Shown here: positions 33,201 to 46,500 of the stretch, one piece after another
How the letters are laid out: each line of letters starts with the position of its first letter
Position numbering within the stretch: the first letter of the stretch is position 1
Notes under the pieces: generated by a model
Told to the model about the DNA's origin: nothing
The model's database searches: none
Seen by the model: only the letters and a program-made list of their open reading frames with translations
NCBI RefSeq assembly: GCF_027409185.1
Contig: NC_084462.1
Span: forward strand, 21,179,577 to 21,243,576
Direction: 5' to 3'
Length of the DNA: 64,000 nucleotides
DNA from: Cynocephalus volans
Lineage: Eukaryota; Chordata; Mammalia; Dermoptera; Cynocephalidae
Position numbers and translations under genes: made by a program

Positions 33201-36200
33201 TGTTAGAACTTAGGTGAATGTATATCCCTGTTTGCCTGGGACAGTTCTGTGTTGTGCCTTTTGTCCCAGCATAATTGTTAATAGCATCCTCTTTTGCTAT
33301 CGGAAGTATCCCAATTTGGGCTATAATTATATGGTCACCCTAGTTAGAACCCAGAAATCTTTCTAATCCCTGGTAAGTCTAAGAGATGAACCTGAGGCTT
33401 TTTGTACTGTTTTTCATCTCTCACTAGGTCATTTGCTCTCAAACACAGGCATTGATTAACAATTACAAGTAGAGGAGGCCAGGTGATGAGTGTGTATACA
33501 GTACAAAAGTACGCCCCAACAGCTGTGTTTTTGTAGAAAGGAAACTTCCTCTCTGAGGAAGGCAGTGAACAGTCTGAATATTTTCTGTATTTCAGGAACC
33601 ATTTGTAACCCTGGACCACGGAAGTCTATGTCTAAGCTGCTTTACATCCGCCTAGCACTCTTTCTGCCAGAGATGGTCTGGGCTTCTCTGGGCGCCGCCT
33701 GGGTAGCAGAAGGTGTTCAGTGTGACAAGACAGTTGTGAATGGCATCATTGCAACCGTCATTGTCAGGTGAGGTCTTCCATCTTCTCTTTTAGTTTCTTC
33801 TTGTCAGAGATGCCTTTGAGATGCAGGTAAACAAACCTGAGTAACACGACAGCCCAGCATCCTGCAGAGTTCCTGAAATCATTAGAAACTGGACCTTTCT
33901 GAGTAACTCAAGAAAATTTAGAGACATTTGTTTATACATAAGTAATAATTCATCTTCCCTTATGCATTTATTGATGTAGTTTTCTGTCTTACCTATTCTC
34001 ACTTTCCTGCATTTCCTCCCTTCTCTTATATGAAGGAAGAAAACCGAAGACCAAAACAAGGGCGAAACTAAAGATAGGAAGAGAAGAGATATAGTGTTAG
34101 GAATTGTGACAGGAAATAATATTCTAGAGTGGTAAGGTTTTTGCATTTTCTAGGCCAAAAATCTTAGAGATGATCTAGTTCCATCCCCTTGTGTTATAAA
34201 TGAGGAAACTTTCCTGCGTCACATAGCCAGGGGGCAGCAGAGCCCCTTAACGGGTGCATCTTCCCAGCAGCACACGTGTTCATGAATACACAGAGCCTTG
34301 CACACTGTGGTCAGTGTAGAAATATTTAAACATATGAACAAAAGACCTATCAGAATATCCTGTGATGATGGAAATTCTCTTGGTTTTACTGAGAAGAACC
34401 TTGAGGCACTGAAGAGTAAGGGTCTGGGCTCTGAGAGCAAGTCCAGCTGCTGCTTTGCCCAGGCTGCAACTCTACCAACAGATAGCTCCGTGTTTCCTTT
34501 GTGGTCTTTACTTTTAGGACTCTGATCTAGGGGCCTGGGGTTAGCTATGGGTTCATAAGGAACTTTGTAGAAGAAAGGAGTTGCTTGCTTCAGCCAGGTT
34601 CTGGGAGAGCTGCATCTTCCTTGGTAACTGGAGCCTCAGTTGTAGAGATGCAGAAGATGAGTCCAAAGGACTTTGGCTCTGCATCTGGAGGCAGGGCCCA
34701 CAGTCATGAAGCCTTTTCCTCTCTCTGTTTTGCAGTTGGATCATCATCGTCGCCACTTTGGTTACCATTATCATTGTCTTTGACCCACTGGGGGGGAAAA
34801 TGTCCCCATATTCCTCTGCTGGTCCCAGTCACCTGGATAGTCATGAATCAAGCCAGTTATTTAATGGCCTCAAGACCGCAGCTACAAGCGTGTGGGAAAC
34901 CAGAATCAAGTTCTTGTGCTGTTGCATTGGGCAAGACGACCATACTCGAGTTGCTTTTTCGAGTACGGCAGAGCTTTTCTCAACCTACTTTTCAGTAAGC
35001 TGAAGGGGTCTGGTTTGGTCTCTCTCTTCTGTTTAAGTAAATGCTTCTGTGTGAAGAGTACTCTGTATTTTGAGCCAATCCCCCTGTTCATGTAAAATAG
35101 CTTTTGAGAGCCTGGAATCTGTGGGGTGGGGGCAGAGACTCTGTCTAGGATGAGTACTAGAGGATGTGGTTAACTTCAAGGGCCGTACTCTTTCAGACCC
35201 AACCTCTCTGGTCGGGCTCTTCCTTGTGTTGACACCTGTTCATTACACTGTCAGGATTTTGAAATAGTTTTTAAGGAACTAAATAATGGAACCTGTACAT
35301 TTTAAGAATAATTTGCCAGCCTTCTTTTTATATATCCTCTATGCAGCAGATACCAGGTATAGGTAGCGTCATGCATCCAAGGTAGTATCTGACTGATTTG
35401 TGGCTACTTTATATCATGACAGAAATGATAGATTATTCTACCTTTGAAGGAAGGTTTGAATAGATTATTGTAGCAGAGAAGGGTGTCATCATTCTAGAGT
35501 GATTTCTTCTGTGATTTGAAAATACTCTTTTTTTCTTTTGTATCCAGTGTGTGATTTTATCTTTTTATGTAATGTTCTCTCATAAACTGCTGTTCAGTAT
35601 TGAGACCAAGTAAGGGAGGAAGAGTTCTCTTGACATCCTGCACACCTGCCGGGCTCCTTATTGCTTCTCTGTGGTGTCCCACCTTGCAGTGCTCAGGACT
35701 GGCCCTGTAGCCTAACACCAGGCCATAGCAGCAGCCCCCATGTCAGGATTGGAGAAGTGTGTCCCCCTAAATAATTTAAGAGTGCTTCAATTTAGTCTTA
35801 AGATATTTGGAAGGAAGAACAGAAGCTGGTTATTCTTAGAGGATGTCTTAATCTACATCCTAGGCAGAACCTATTGGCCGACTGGCCTGTACATAGTCCT
35901 CTCTTATGGGCTGGAAGTGCCTGGAGGTGGTTGAGGATTACTGGCTCCTCCATATCTATCCTGAAGAAAAAGGATAAGGTCAGGCTCAAGAAGACTAATT
36001 CTCTGTTGCTTTACTAGTTTGGGGCTCTTTTTGAGGTTTGCTATACCCTGTGAGTTTAAGTTCAGTCTCATAAATCTCTACTATAGACTGCATTTCAACA
36101 AAACTTTCACAGCGTCTTGAGAAGTGAGAATATAAAGTTGGGCTAAAATTGCATGTTACTACAAAGATTTACTCTGCCACTTTACAAAAGATTTGAAGTA

Positions 36201-39200
36201 GACTAAAAATAGCTGAATAACTTAAAGTGAGCTTTTAAAATAGAGATCAAAAATTTTTTTGGTGGCCAGTACCTTAGAGATCAACAAAATTTTTATGTTC
36301 TCCAGTAGATTTGTCTGAGGGTAAAATGTGAAAAAATATTAAGCACACATATAGAAGGAGTTATGCAAGGAAAATGCTTTTAAAAATACCTTTGTACTTA
36401 AAGATGTATCTGTGTATGTGTGCCTATGAACTATATAAAAGTGAATTTTAGGGAACTCTTGGGCAGTTCCTGCTGAGTGTTATGACAGGCCATTGTGGTT
36501 TCCAAACCAGGACACAGATCTGGTGCCTAGTGACATCGCAGCAGGCCTTGCTCTTCTTCATCAGCAACAGGACAATATCAGTAATAACCAAGAGCCTGCC
36601 GAGGTGATCACCCACTCCCCAGAGCCCTCCCAGGTAAGCCTGTGTTTTTATTGGATTGCATTGTTTTGACATTTACACCTCATTGTAGAATTGAGAAATA
36701 TACAGCTTTTAGCCAACAGCAATTTCAGTAGCAGTTGGGTTGGAATCTGATTTGTGTCTTCTGCTGGTTGTAGTTTATCACCTCTCAGGTGAGGCATCTC
36801 GTCATCACCTGGAGTTCAGGTAGTGGGAGCCCATTCCTGGCCAGCTCACCATCCATCGTATTTTTAAAGCCTTCTGTTTTAGGAAATTTGCTGTTGGATT
36901 CTACGTATCAGAAAATTTCCTTCTGGGATGGGTCCTGATTCTCCCCAGGTGTGTTTGCTTTCTTCTCTACACCCAGGGAGCAGAAACAGTTCTGCTTTGC
37001 TTGGTGATAGTTTTCCTGCCACAGATTTTTATGCTTTTGAAGGAGAAAATTGCACACAGACTATGTATTTCTCTGCTCCTTGTTAAAGCGCCCAGTTCTT
37101 GGCAGCTCGTGTTGCAGTGGCAGTGGAAATCTGCTAGTCTGATGTATCCAGGCAGGAAGCACTGGTTCATTTCAGAGAAATCAGAAAAGTCATTAGGGTT
37201 TTTTTGCTGTCAACTCTCACAGTACTTGCTGAGTCCATCTGTATTTAAGGAACACTTTTCCCTATGGAATCCTCTGAGAGTTCTATTCAGTGAGGAAAAA
37301 GCTAGAAGAATCAGAAATTTGAGTTTAGGTTTAAGATCTTAGTGTAGATCCTCTCCATAATGAGTTCACCTAAACACAAAGCTTTTTTTGTTTATTTCCA
37401 GGAAGCTGATTTGGATGCAGAATTAGAAAATTGCCGTCATTATATGCAGTTTGCAGCAGCTGCCTATGGGTGGCCTCTGTACATTTATAGAAACCCATTT
37501 ACAGGGCTGTGCAGGATTGGTGGTGACTGGTAGGTTTGCACTGTCTGAGGCCTCCAAATCCATATTTCCCTTAAAAAAAAACTTTGCTTATTTTGTCATA
37601 TTTCAAAAACTTGCAAGAACTGTACAAGGAACTCCCCTATATACCTTACCTAGAGTCACCAGTTGTGACTTACTTTGTCACTTGTGCTGTAACACTCTCT
37701 CTATACGAGGGTATTTCAAAAAGTTTGCGGAAAAATAGAATTAAAAAGATAATATCAATCTTTCCATGAACTTTTTGAAGACCCCTTGTGTGTGTGTGTG
37801 TGTATATATATATACACACGTATATTTTTCCCTGGACCATTTTAGATTTAGTTGTAGACATGGCACTCCTTTATCTCTAATTACTTCAGCCTGAATTTCC
37901 TAAAACCAAGGACATTCTTTTATATAACTACGATAAAATTCTAAAATTTAGGAAATTTATTGTTGATCATTAGCTAATTTACAACTTGTATTTAAATTTT
38001 TCCAATTGTCCTCATAGTTTCCTTTCTAGCAATTTTTCCTTTGATCCAGGGTGACATGTTGCATTTAGTTGTCATGTTTCCTTAGTCTCCTTCAGTTTGG
38101 AGCACTTGCTCAACCATTGTTTGTCTTTCCTGAAGCTGACATTTTGAAGAGGACAGTGCAGATCTTTTGTAGAATGGCCCTTGGTTTTGTATTTGTGTGA
38201 TGGTTTCCTTGTGATTAGATTCAAGTTTTGAATTTTTGGCAAGAATGCTTCATGAGGAACATGTGTCCTTCTTAGTACATCATATCAGGAGACACATGAA
38301 GCCAGTTTGCCCCATGCCTGACAATGTTGATTTTGATCACTTGGCTGAGGTGGTGATTGCCAGGTTTTGCCACAGAAGTTGTACTTTCCTTCCCTTTGTA
38401 AATAAGAAATCATCTTTGGGGATGTATTAGTCCGTTTTTGTGTTGCTATAACAATACTTGAGACTGGGTGATTTATAAAGAAAATAAAATTTATTGCTTA
38501 CAGTTTCTGAGGCTGGGAAGTTCAAAGTCCATCTGGTGGTGGCGACAGCAACCCAGGGGTCTCACATTGTAAGATAGTGTGAGCAGAGAGAGAGAGAAAC
38601 AGACTCTCCTCTTCTTTTTAAGGCCCTCAGAACCACACCCCTGACCACCATTTTTAATCCATTCACTACTGCATGGTCCTACAATCCAATCACCTCTTCA
38701 AGGCCCCATCTTTCAATTACCATAATAGGATTTCCCAGCTTCTTAACAGTCACAGTGGAGGCCAAGTTTCTACTACATAAAACTTGGGGGATACAATTCA
38801 AGCTTCAATGAGTTTTGGGGGGACATAATTCAATCTGCTACAGGGGAGATACTTTGAGACCATTTAAATATCCTGTTCCTCTCCAGACTTTTAATTAGTA
38901 GTTTTAGCATTCGTTGATTTTTGTCTAATTCGGTTAGGATGGTTACAAATTTTCTAAATTCACCATTTTTTCTATGTTAGTTGTCTTTCGACTGTAAAGA
39001 AGAGCTTTTCCTTCTTTACAACTACTATTTATTATCTATGTGGATTTATAGATTCTTACTTTATTCAATGGGTTATAATTCATTACTGTTCATTTTGTAA
39101 TAAATGTAATATTTATTTGATGCTCAGAATGTCCCAGATTTGGCCCTGCAGGCTGGCTCCTGTGTCCTTTTGATATGTCCCCAGTCATTTTCTGAGCACT

Positions 39201-40409
39201 TCCTGATTTTCTGACATAAGATATTGTGGGCTCATCTTGTGCTTTCCCTGGCATCATTTCTCCAGGGTACCCTCTTGTAATGTGGGCAGGAGTAATTAGA
39301 AACCAAGATCCAAGTGCTAAGTATGCACATTACTCCTGGAGTGTTATTGCTTCTGGGCCTTTTCAGTGGACAGAATTGAGGTAAAAATAGCAATTTCATG
39401 TGATTCAGCCAAATATATATTTAAAAAATTATGAGTTTATATGGATATTTTTATTTGTTTTGGGGGGGGGTTGCTTTTGTTTTTTGGTGCTGGCTGGTAC
39501 AGGGATCAAACCCTGGACCTTATTGTTATCAGTACCACATTCTAACCAACTAAGCTAACTGTCCAGCTATATGGCTATATTAAAATTTCTATCTGAAGCC
39601 ACAGAGTTTTTCCTTGCCTTCTCCCATATCATAACTATGTCTACTTTTTCCCAAAAAGAGAACCCTGGCTCCCAGCAGTAGTATGTTACTCATGCTCAGT
39701 CCTCCTGTACTCACAAAGTAGTTTTAGAATTGCTATACCCAATACTGCTACAATAAAAGACATCTGCTAATTAAAGTTTGTGATTCGTTTGCAGTTCTTC
39801 TTAGACTTAGAGTATTATATCCAAAAGCTACTTAGATTAGTTCTTTTGTTGTTGTTTCTTCTTCAGACTTGGTAATGTTGTTAATTTGGAATGGTTTTGT
39901 TCACCTCCTTCCGTTGGAGTACAGTTGTAGGGTCTCTCCCATCCTTATTGTTTTTTTTATTTTTTTGAATATGTAAAGCATTAATATGCTAGAAGTAAAA
40001 ACTCTAATAAAGAGGTATACACAGAGAAATATTCATCTTTTAAAAGCCATTCTGTGTTAGCCAGGTTAAGTCCTGAAAATTGTAAACTCTAGTCATTATG
40101 TTTGCTGGGAAAACATGACAGTGAGTATTGATATTCCCTGGTAAGTGGCTCAGGTTGGCACAATAATATCTTTACCCCCTTTTTTAGTTGCAGAAACAGA
40201 ACAACAGACTATGACTTGGTTGGAGGTGATCAGCTCAATTGTCATCTTGGCTCCATCCTGCAAACAACAAAGCTACAGTACAGGGATTTCATTCACATAA
40301 GCTTTCATGACAAGGTATAGTATAAGACCGTGGTTCTTAACTTCTTTTGGATCCTGGAGTCCTTTGAGATTCTGATGGAAGTTATGAATTATTCTTCATG
40401 GCATTCATA

Positions 40410-40466
<57 letters not shown>

Positions 40467-40481
40467 TCACTCACTCACTCC

Positions 40482-40522
<41 letters not shown>

Positions 40523-43500
40523 TCACTCACTCACTCACTCACTCACTCACTCACTCACTCACTCCCAAGTCCTGTGCACTATTTTAGGGACCTCCTTGAT
40601 GCCCACACAGGTCCACGGATCCAGGTTAAAAACCTAGGTTTTTTGTTTGTTTGTTTGATTGTTGTAAAAGATGTCCGGTAAGGGGATCTTAACCCTTGAC
40701 TTGGTGTTGTCAGCACCACGCTCTCCCAAGTGAGCCATGGGCCAGCCCTCGTACTGCGTTTCTTACCTAAAACCACTTTTTACTGAAGAACAGTGAGTTG
40801 TATCAATATTAATCCCACACAGTTTTCTGGGATTAATCTTTGTTCTAAAACTTGAGCTCCATCAGCAATAGTGTAGTGCAGTGGGTCTCACACTTTGGAG
40901 GGTGTCACCTGGGGAACATAATGAAGCTGCAAAAGCCAGCTCTATCCAGCTGCACCGACCTAGGACTCAGGGGTGCCTAGTAGCTCTCCAGGTGATTCTC
41001 AAACGCACCAAAATTGAAGACCCACTGGTGTAGGACAGTAGTTCTCAAATTTTGCTGCCAAATAGAATCTTTTGGGAAACTTTAAAACTCTTGAAGGCCA
41101 GGCTATACCCTGGATCATTTAAATCAGAAATTCTGGAGATAGGACCCCAGCTCAGAGTTTTGAAAGTCCCTTGGTGATTCCAGTGTGTAGGTGATTTTGT
41201 TAACCTCTGCTCTCCAGCCCAGTAGCTCCCAAACTACTGCATTTTAATTTTTTTTTTTTTTTTTTTTTTTTTTTGGCAGCTGGCTGGTATGGGGATCCGA
41301 ACCCTTGACCTTAGTGTTGTAACTGCCCAAACTACTGCATTTTAGAGTCAGCTGGGAAGTTTTAAAAGTCCCAATGTGTAGGTTACACCCCATCCCCATT
41401 AAATCAGTGTTTTGGGGGTAAGACCAGGTGTGGGTGGTTGGTTTGTTTTTTTTTTAATTGATAACTGGCCCATTCAGGGATCGAACCCTGGGCCTTGGTG
41501 TTGTCAGCGCCATACTGTAACTCACTGAGCTAACCGTCCAGCCCCATGCGTGGGTATTTTTTAACATCCTCAGTGAGTCCCATGTGCAGCGAAGTTTGGG
41601 AACCCCTGAGAACCTCTGCCCTTGTACTGAGTGGTCATGACAGAAAGGAATGATGTGTTTTAAAGAAGGTGAGTTTTCACAGAAGGTTTATGACTTCTGA
41701 GAGCTCTTTCAAGGAGCCCACACACAGTGTCATCATGTAAAAGTCTCTCTCCTGTGGAAACCAGGGAAATGAAGGCAGCGGTCTGTTCTTCCCAAATACA
41801 TAGCTGTCCACCACAAACAAGAGGCTATCGCTGTGGTAATCATGGATCTTTGGTTAACTGCCATCCACAAGCCAGGCATTTTCTCATTTTAGTGTGCACA
41901 ACCAGCCTTAAGGGTTAGGTAATATTATGTCCTTCTTAAAGGTGAGGAAACAGAGGCTGAGAGAACTTAAGACATTTACTTGCGATCCCACAGCAGGAAA
42001 GGGGCCAACCTGAGTTTCTAACCCAGGCCTGCCCAACCCCAAACCCTTTCAGTGATCTTTCAGGACTCTGGTTCTGAAGGCAGGAGCCTAGCATTGCAGC
42101 TTTTAACTGTGGTTGCTTCTAAGTGAAAGTGGAGCTCACAAGGCCCACAGCCTTTTACCTTATGCAAAATAGCTGACTCTGGTTTTACAGTGATTGCAGC
42201 ATAACACTGCAGCTGTTCCTGCCCGCCCAACCCCCAGTGGGTGACACGATGGTGGTAACCTGACTAGAGTCTTTGGTGACCAGCATCTGTTAGTCCTGCC
42301 TCATGGGATGACTTTTAGTTGGTCAGTATAGAACTGAATTTACCCATTGACTCCTTGGCATGCTGGGACTAAAATGAGGGCAGTAAAGTGAATGTATTTA
42401 CTGTACAGCAGGGTATAGCTTTGATTTTGGGGGGAGGAGAAGGTGGTCAGAGAGAGGCAAGAAAGAAAGCAAAGGTATTTTTTCATGTTTTATGAAAGCC
42501 TTTCATTTACAGAGTGTCAAAGTGGCCCCATCTAGTGAGGATGAGTAGGGAGGGCACACCAGTGTGTCCCTTCCTGTGATGCAGGAGTCAGGGTCTCACT
42601 TTCCTCATAAGCTGCTGTGTTCTTAGAGACACTGGAATGATCGAAGTTTGTATCATTAGATGCATGTTTTTATAATTTAGACCTCATGCTTGTTTCTTTA
42701 TCCTTCAGGTATATGAGCTGCCTTTTTTAGTGGCTCTGGATCACAGGAAAGAGTCTGTTGTGGTAGCTGTGCGAGGGACCATGTCTCTCCAGGTAATGTT
42801 AGGGCCCAACATATTAGACCTGGGGATTGGGGGTGGGAGCAGGGAGCGTGAATTGGCAGTGGCACATGCTTGGAGTGGCGAAAACTGTTAAGCAACAGCA
42901 TTAGACATAGAGGAAAACACCAGGAACAGAAAACGAGGAAGTGAATCCAGGGTTGTGAAACACTCCCTTCACAAAGAATAGATGAAAAGTGGTTTCCTTT
43001 TAATGAAGAACTGTCAGAGATGCCAGCATGTCTGGCTCCCCATGCAGAGGAGCCCCTTCCTGCCTGGCTTTCCTGGATGTGCCCAGCCAGGCTTCAAACC
43101 CAGTGACCCTCCCCTCAAATTTTCTGCACCCAGAGCCAGAGTGGGACTATAGGCCAAGTTTGGCTGTCAAAAGTCACACCACGGTTTACTAGCTCCACTG
43201 CAAGTTCTTGTCTCAGGTCCTCAGTGACCCAGCACGCCTGCCAGTCTTCAGGTGGCCTGCTTTTCTCCAGGTGCAGCGAAAACTGCCACTTATCCATCCG
43301 TCTTCCGCTTCCCTGACTTCTCTCACCCTGGGAGACACCAGATGACTTTCTCCCTGTTGAAACTCTCTCTCTTTCTGTGTTGTTCTTTCTGGTTTCTTAT
43401 CAGACACTCCTTAGTCTCACTTCCTGGTTTTTACTTCTCTGCTAACACAGAGAATGTAATGAGACTCCAAAGCTCGCACCCTCAACCCTCCTCTCCTTCT

Positions 43501-46500
43501 GACCAGCTCAGAGGGCGGCCCCCTGTTTCCAGGGCTCACAGCTCTGGCTGTTGGCTGGGACCCCATACCTGCATCTTCAAGAGCCATCTGGGTCTTCCCA
43601 GAGGTACCAAAGAAATCACACCCTCCCCTTCCCTGATCTGTGCTTCCTTCTGGGCCTCTTGTCTATATTCTGCCTTTGTCCCCTAGTTGCCATTTAAGAA
43701 ATGGTGAAGTTGTCTTTGGTTTCTCTTCTCACTTTGTGCCCTGTTCATTGCTTGTGAAGTTCCCGCCCAGCCCGAGTCCCTCTGGCTGTCTCCTCTCCAT
43801 TCCCAGTGTCATGGCCCTCGCTTTGTGCCCAGTCCTCTTTCCTGCACCAGTGAGATAGTTTTCTTTCCCCATCCCTGTCTAGTCTCTCATCTTCCCAATC
43901 TGTCCTTTGTACTCTCTACAAAGAATTCTTTCTAGAACATGGGTCAGCTCTTCCCATCCTTCTCAGAAGCCTACAGCAGCTTCCCACCGCTGTTAATATG
44001 TTAATGTTTCTGAGCACAGCTTTGCTGGTGCTTTATGACCCGACCCAGCCTGCCCTTGCAGTTCCCACTGTGCACACTGTACACCCGTGCCAGAGGCTCT
44101 CTACCCTGGCAGTGCATCCGAATCACCTGTGGAGCTTTTTAAACAGCAGGGTGCTTGGGCCATGCCTCTGCCTTGGGTCCTGCCTCCCCCTTGGTGAGGA
44201 TGCTGCCTCTCTTCTCTGCTTCCTGAGTCAGCCTTTTCCACTGGGCTCTGGCTCAGGCACCACCTCCTCTGGGAAGCCTCCCCTGTCCCCAGGATGTGCC
44301 TCCCTCCTAGGATCCCCCCTTGCTTGTAGCACTAGTGAGCCAGGCCTCTTACTTTCTTACATGACAGTGAGTCATTTACTGTGGGCCCCTGAGGACAGGA
44401 ACCATGCTTTGTTTAATACCCTGGTGCGAGCTCTGCTGCTTGGGTCCTTAGAATGCATGTGCAATGGGACAGGCAGAGGGTGTGTCTTAGATGCCCCCCG
44501 TGTTCGCCTTTACCGTTCATTCCTGGCCCAGAGCTGGTCATGCCGGCAGGGCCCTCAGGGCCACTGCCTGGGTTTCTCTCCCAAGTTCAAGCATCACAGG
44601 TTCAAGTCTCAACAGTCAGACCAGGAGACTGTGCCATCCCCCCTGTCTCTCCGAGGGAGCATCATGGGAGCAAGGACCCACCATCAGCCTCAGAGAGTGC
44701 ACACATCATTCACCAGCCCTGCACCTGCACAGGCTGACGGCTTCTTCTGTCAACGCCTTTTTTATAGGACATCCTTACCGATCTGTCAGCAGAGAGTGAG
44801 ACCCTGGACTTAGAGTGTGAGGTGGAAGACTGTTTGGCGCACAAGGTATAAGTCCCCATGTTTGTGAATCTTTCCTGTTAATGCTAATTATGTCACTAAT
44901 AGTTACCATGTACCAGGCACTATGCAAAATGCTTTCTTAAAATTTTTTTTTATTTTTAAAAAGATGACCGGTAAGGGGATCTTAACCCTTGACTTGGTGT
45001 TGTCAGCACCACGCTCACCCAGTGAGCTAACCGGCCATCCCTATATAGGATCCGAACCCATGGCCTTGGTGTTATCAGCACCGCACTCTCCCGAGTGAGC
45101 CACGGGCCGGCCCCCATGCAAAATGCTTTTTATTTGAGATTGAGTAACTTGTCAGAAGCCCCATAGTTACTGGAATAAGTGTCAGGTTGGGTATGTGAAC
45201 CCTGGTCTATGGCTTTCCTTCCCTTTTAAGTAAAGTAATACATTCTCATGGTGAGAAAAAAGCTTTAGTATAGTCCAGAGCAGTACAGAGTGAAAACAAA
45301 GCCTCCCGCCTAAGGAGACAGGCAGGCAGACATTGGGAACACTCTCATACATGTCATTCCACAAGTGTCTGTGCAGATGTAGCCACACCCAAGTGCTCAG
45401 TTTCACTCTTACTGTGCTGCAGGGGTGGGCTGCATAAGCTACTCCCAAAGGAAATAGAAAACTGCCTGCCCACGTAGAGTTGTGGAGTTTAAAGTTTTTT
45501 TTAATTCTGGTAAAATATGCATGACATAATATTATTTTAACCATTTGATAAGTGTACAATTCAGTGGCATTAAATGCATTCACAATGCTGTCTACCCGTC
45601 ACCACTGTTTATACCAAAATTTTTTCATCGTCCCCAACATAAACTCTACCCATTAAGCACTGACTTCTTCCTCCCTCCCCAGCCTCTGGTAACCTCTTTT
45701 CTACTTTTTATCTCTGAACTTGGCTGTTCTAGGAAGCTCATGTAAGTGGAGTCATGCATTATTTGTACTTTTGTGACTGGGTAATTTCACTGAGCACAAT
45801 GTTTTCAAGGTTCATTTTGTAGCATCTACCAAAATTTCATTCATTTTTAAGACTGAATAATATTGCATGGTATGAACAGACCACATTTTGTTTATCCATT
45901 GATGGACACTTGAGTTGTGTCTGCCTTTTTGCTACTAGGTGATGCTGCTATGAACATTGGTGTACTGATAATTGTTCGAGTTCCTCCTTTCAGTTCTTTT
46001 GGGTATATACCTAGAAGTGGAATTGCTTTGTCATCTGGTAATTCTGTTTAACTTTTTGAGGAACCACCAAACTGTTTTCTACACGGCTACAGCATTTTAC
46101 ATTCTTACCAGCAGTGTATGAGGGTTCCAATTTCCTCATACCCTTGTTCCACTTTTTTCATTATAGCCATCCTAGTGGGTGTGAAGTGATCTCATTGTGA
46201 TTTTGATTTGCATTTCACTGATGACTAATGAAGTTGCAGAGCAGAGTTGTCTGACATTTAGGGAAAAGTCAGGAATGCTGCCATCCTGAAGGTTACCGTG
46301 GCTGCTTGTGGGGAGCAGGCATTAAGGTGTCAAGGGAGGAAGTCAGTGATTCGGACTCTGCTTTTATGCACTTCATGTGTTTTTATAACCAAAATGTGTC
46401 CTATTTCTGTAGTAATCTTTTTTTAAATAAAATGTTTAATTTTTATTTTTAAAAAATGTCCCTTTCTGGCTAATCACCAAAAAAAAAAAAAACGTGTTAT

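Larger units (their letters stand above)
28988..33595 (+). other. DAGLB: DAGLB intron 2
   Basis: A 4.6-kb intron. It holds a minus-strand L1 3' region at 29035-29990 broken by a SINE, a dimeric SINE at 31218-31384, an L1 3' end at about 32500-32700, and a MIR at about 33045-33190. The spans 30.0-31.2 kb and 31.4-32.5 kb look like unique or very degraded DNA with no exon. Confidence 0.8.
37575..39405 (-). mobile_element. Old L1, interrupted by a MITE and a MaLR LTR
   Basis: Reverse L1M-like text on both sides of the inserts (for example CAGGGTGACATGTTGCATTT and CAGTCATTTTCTGAGCACTT). The MITE at about 37704-37790 and the LTR at 38424-38845 entered later. Confidence 0.65.
41218..41610 (+). mobile_element. 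MER5-like relic split by two SINEs
   Basis: CCAGTAGCTCCCAAACTACT to GGGAACCCCTGAG, interrupted at 41247-41325 and 41438-41544. The third MER5-like copy in a row. Confidence 0.7.

Noticed and set aside
37650-37800. Possible CRISPR-like or tandem direct repeats
   Set aside because: The repeats are inverted ends of one MITE and a short TG/TA tract; no spaced array exists.
40398-40637. Open frame rich in Thr-His repeats
   Set aside because: It is the translation of the CA/CACT microsatellite.
43998-44813. Long open frame of 271 codons in DAGLB intron 8
   Set aside because: It covers L2-like and MER5-like relics and runs into DAGLB exon 9 in a different frame. Composition is that of GC-rich non-coding DNA and no protein family is recognisable.
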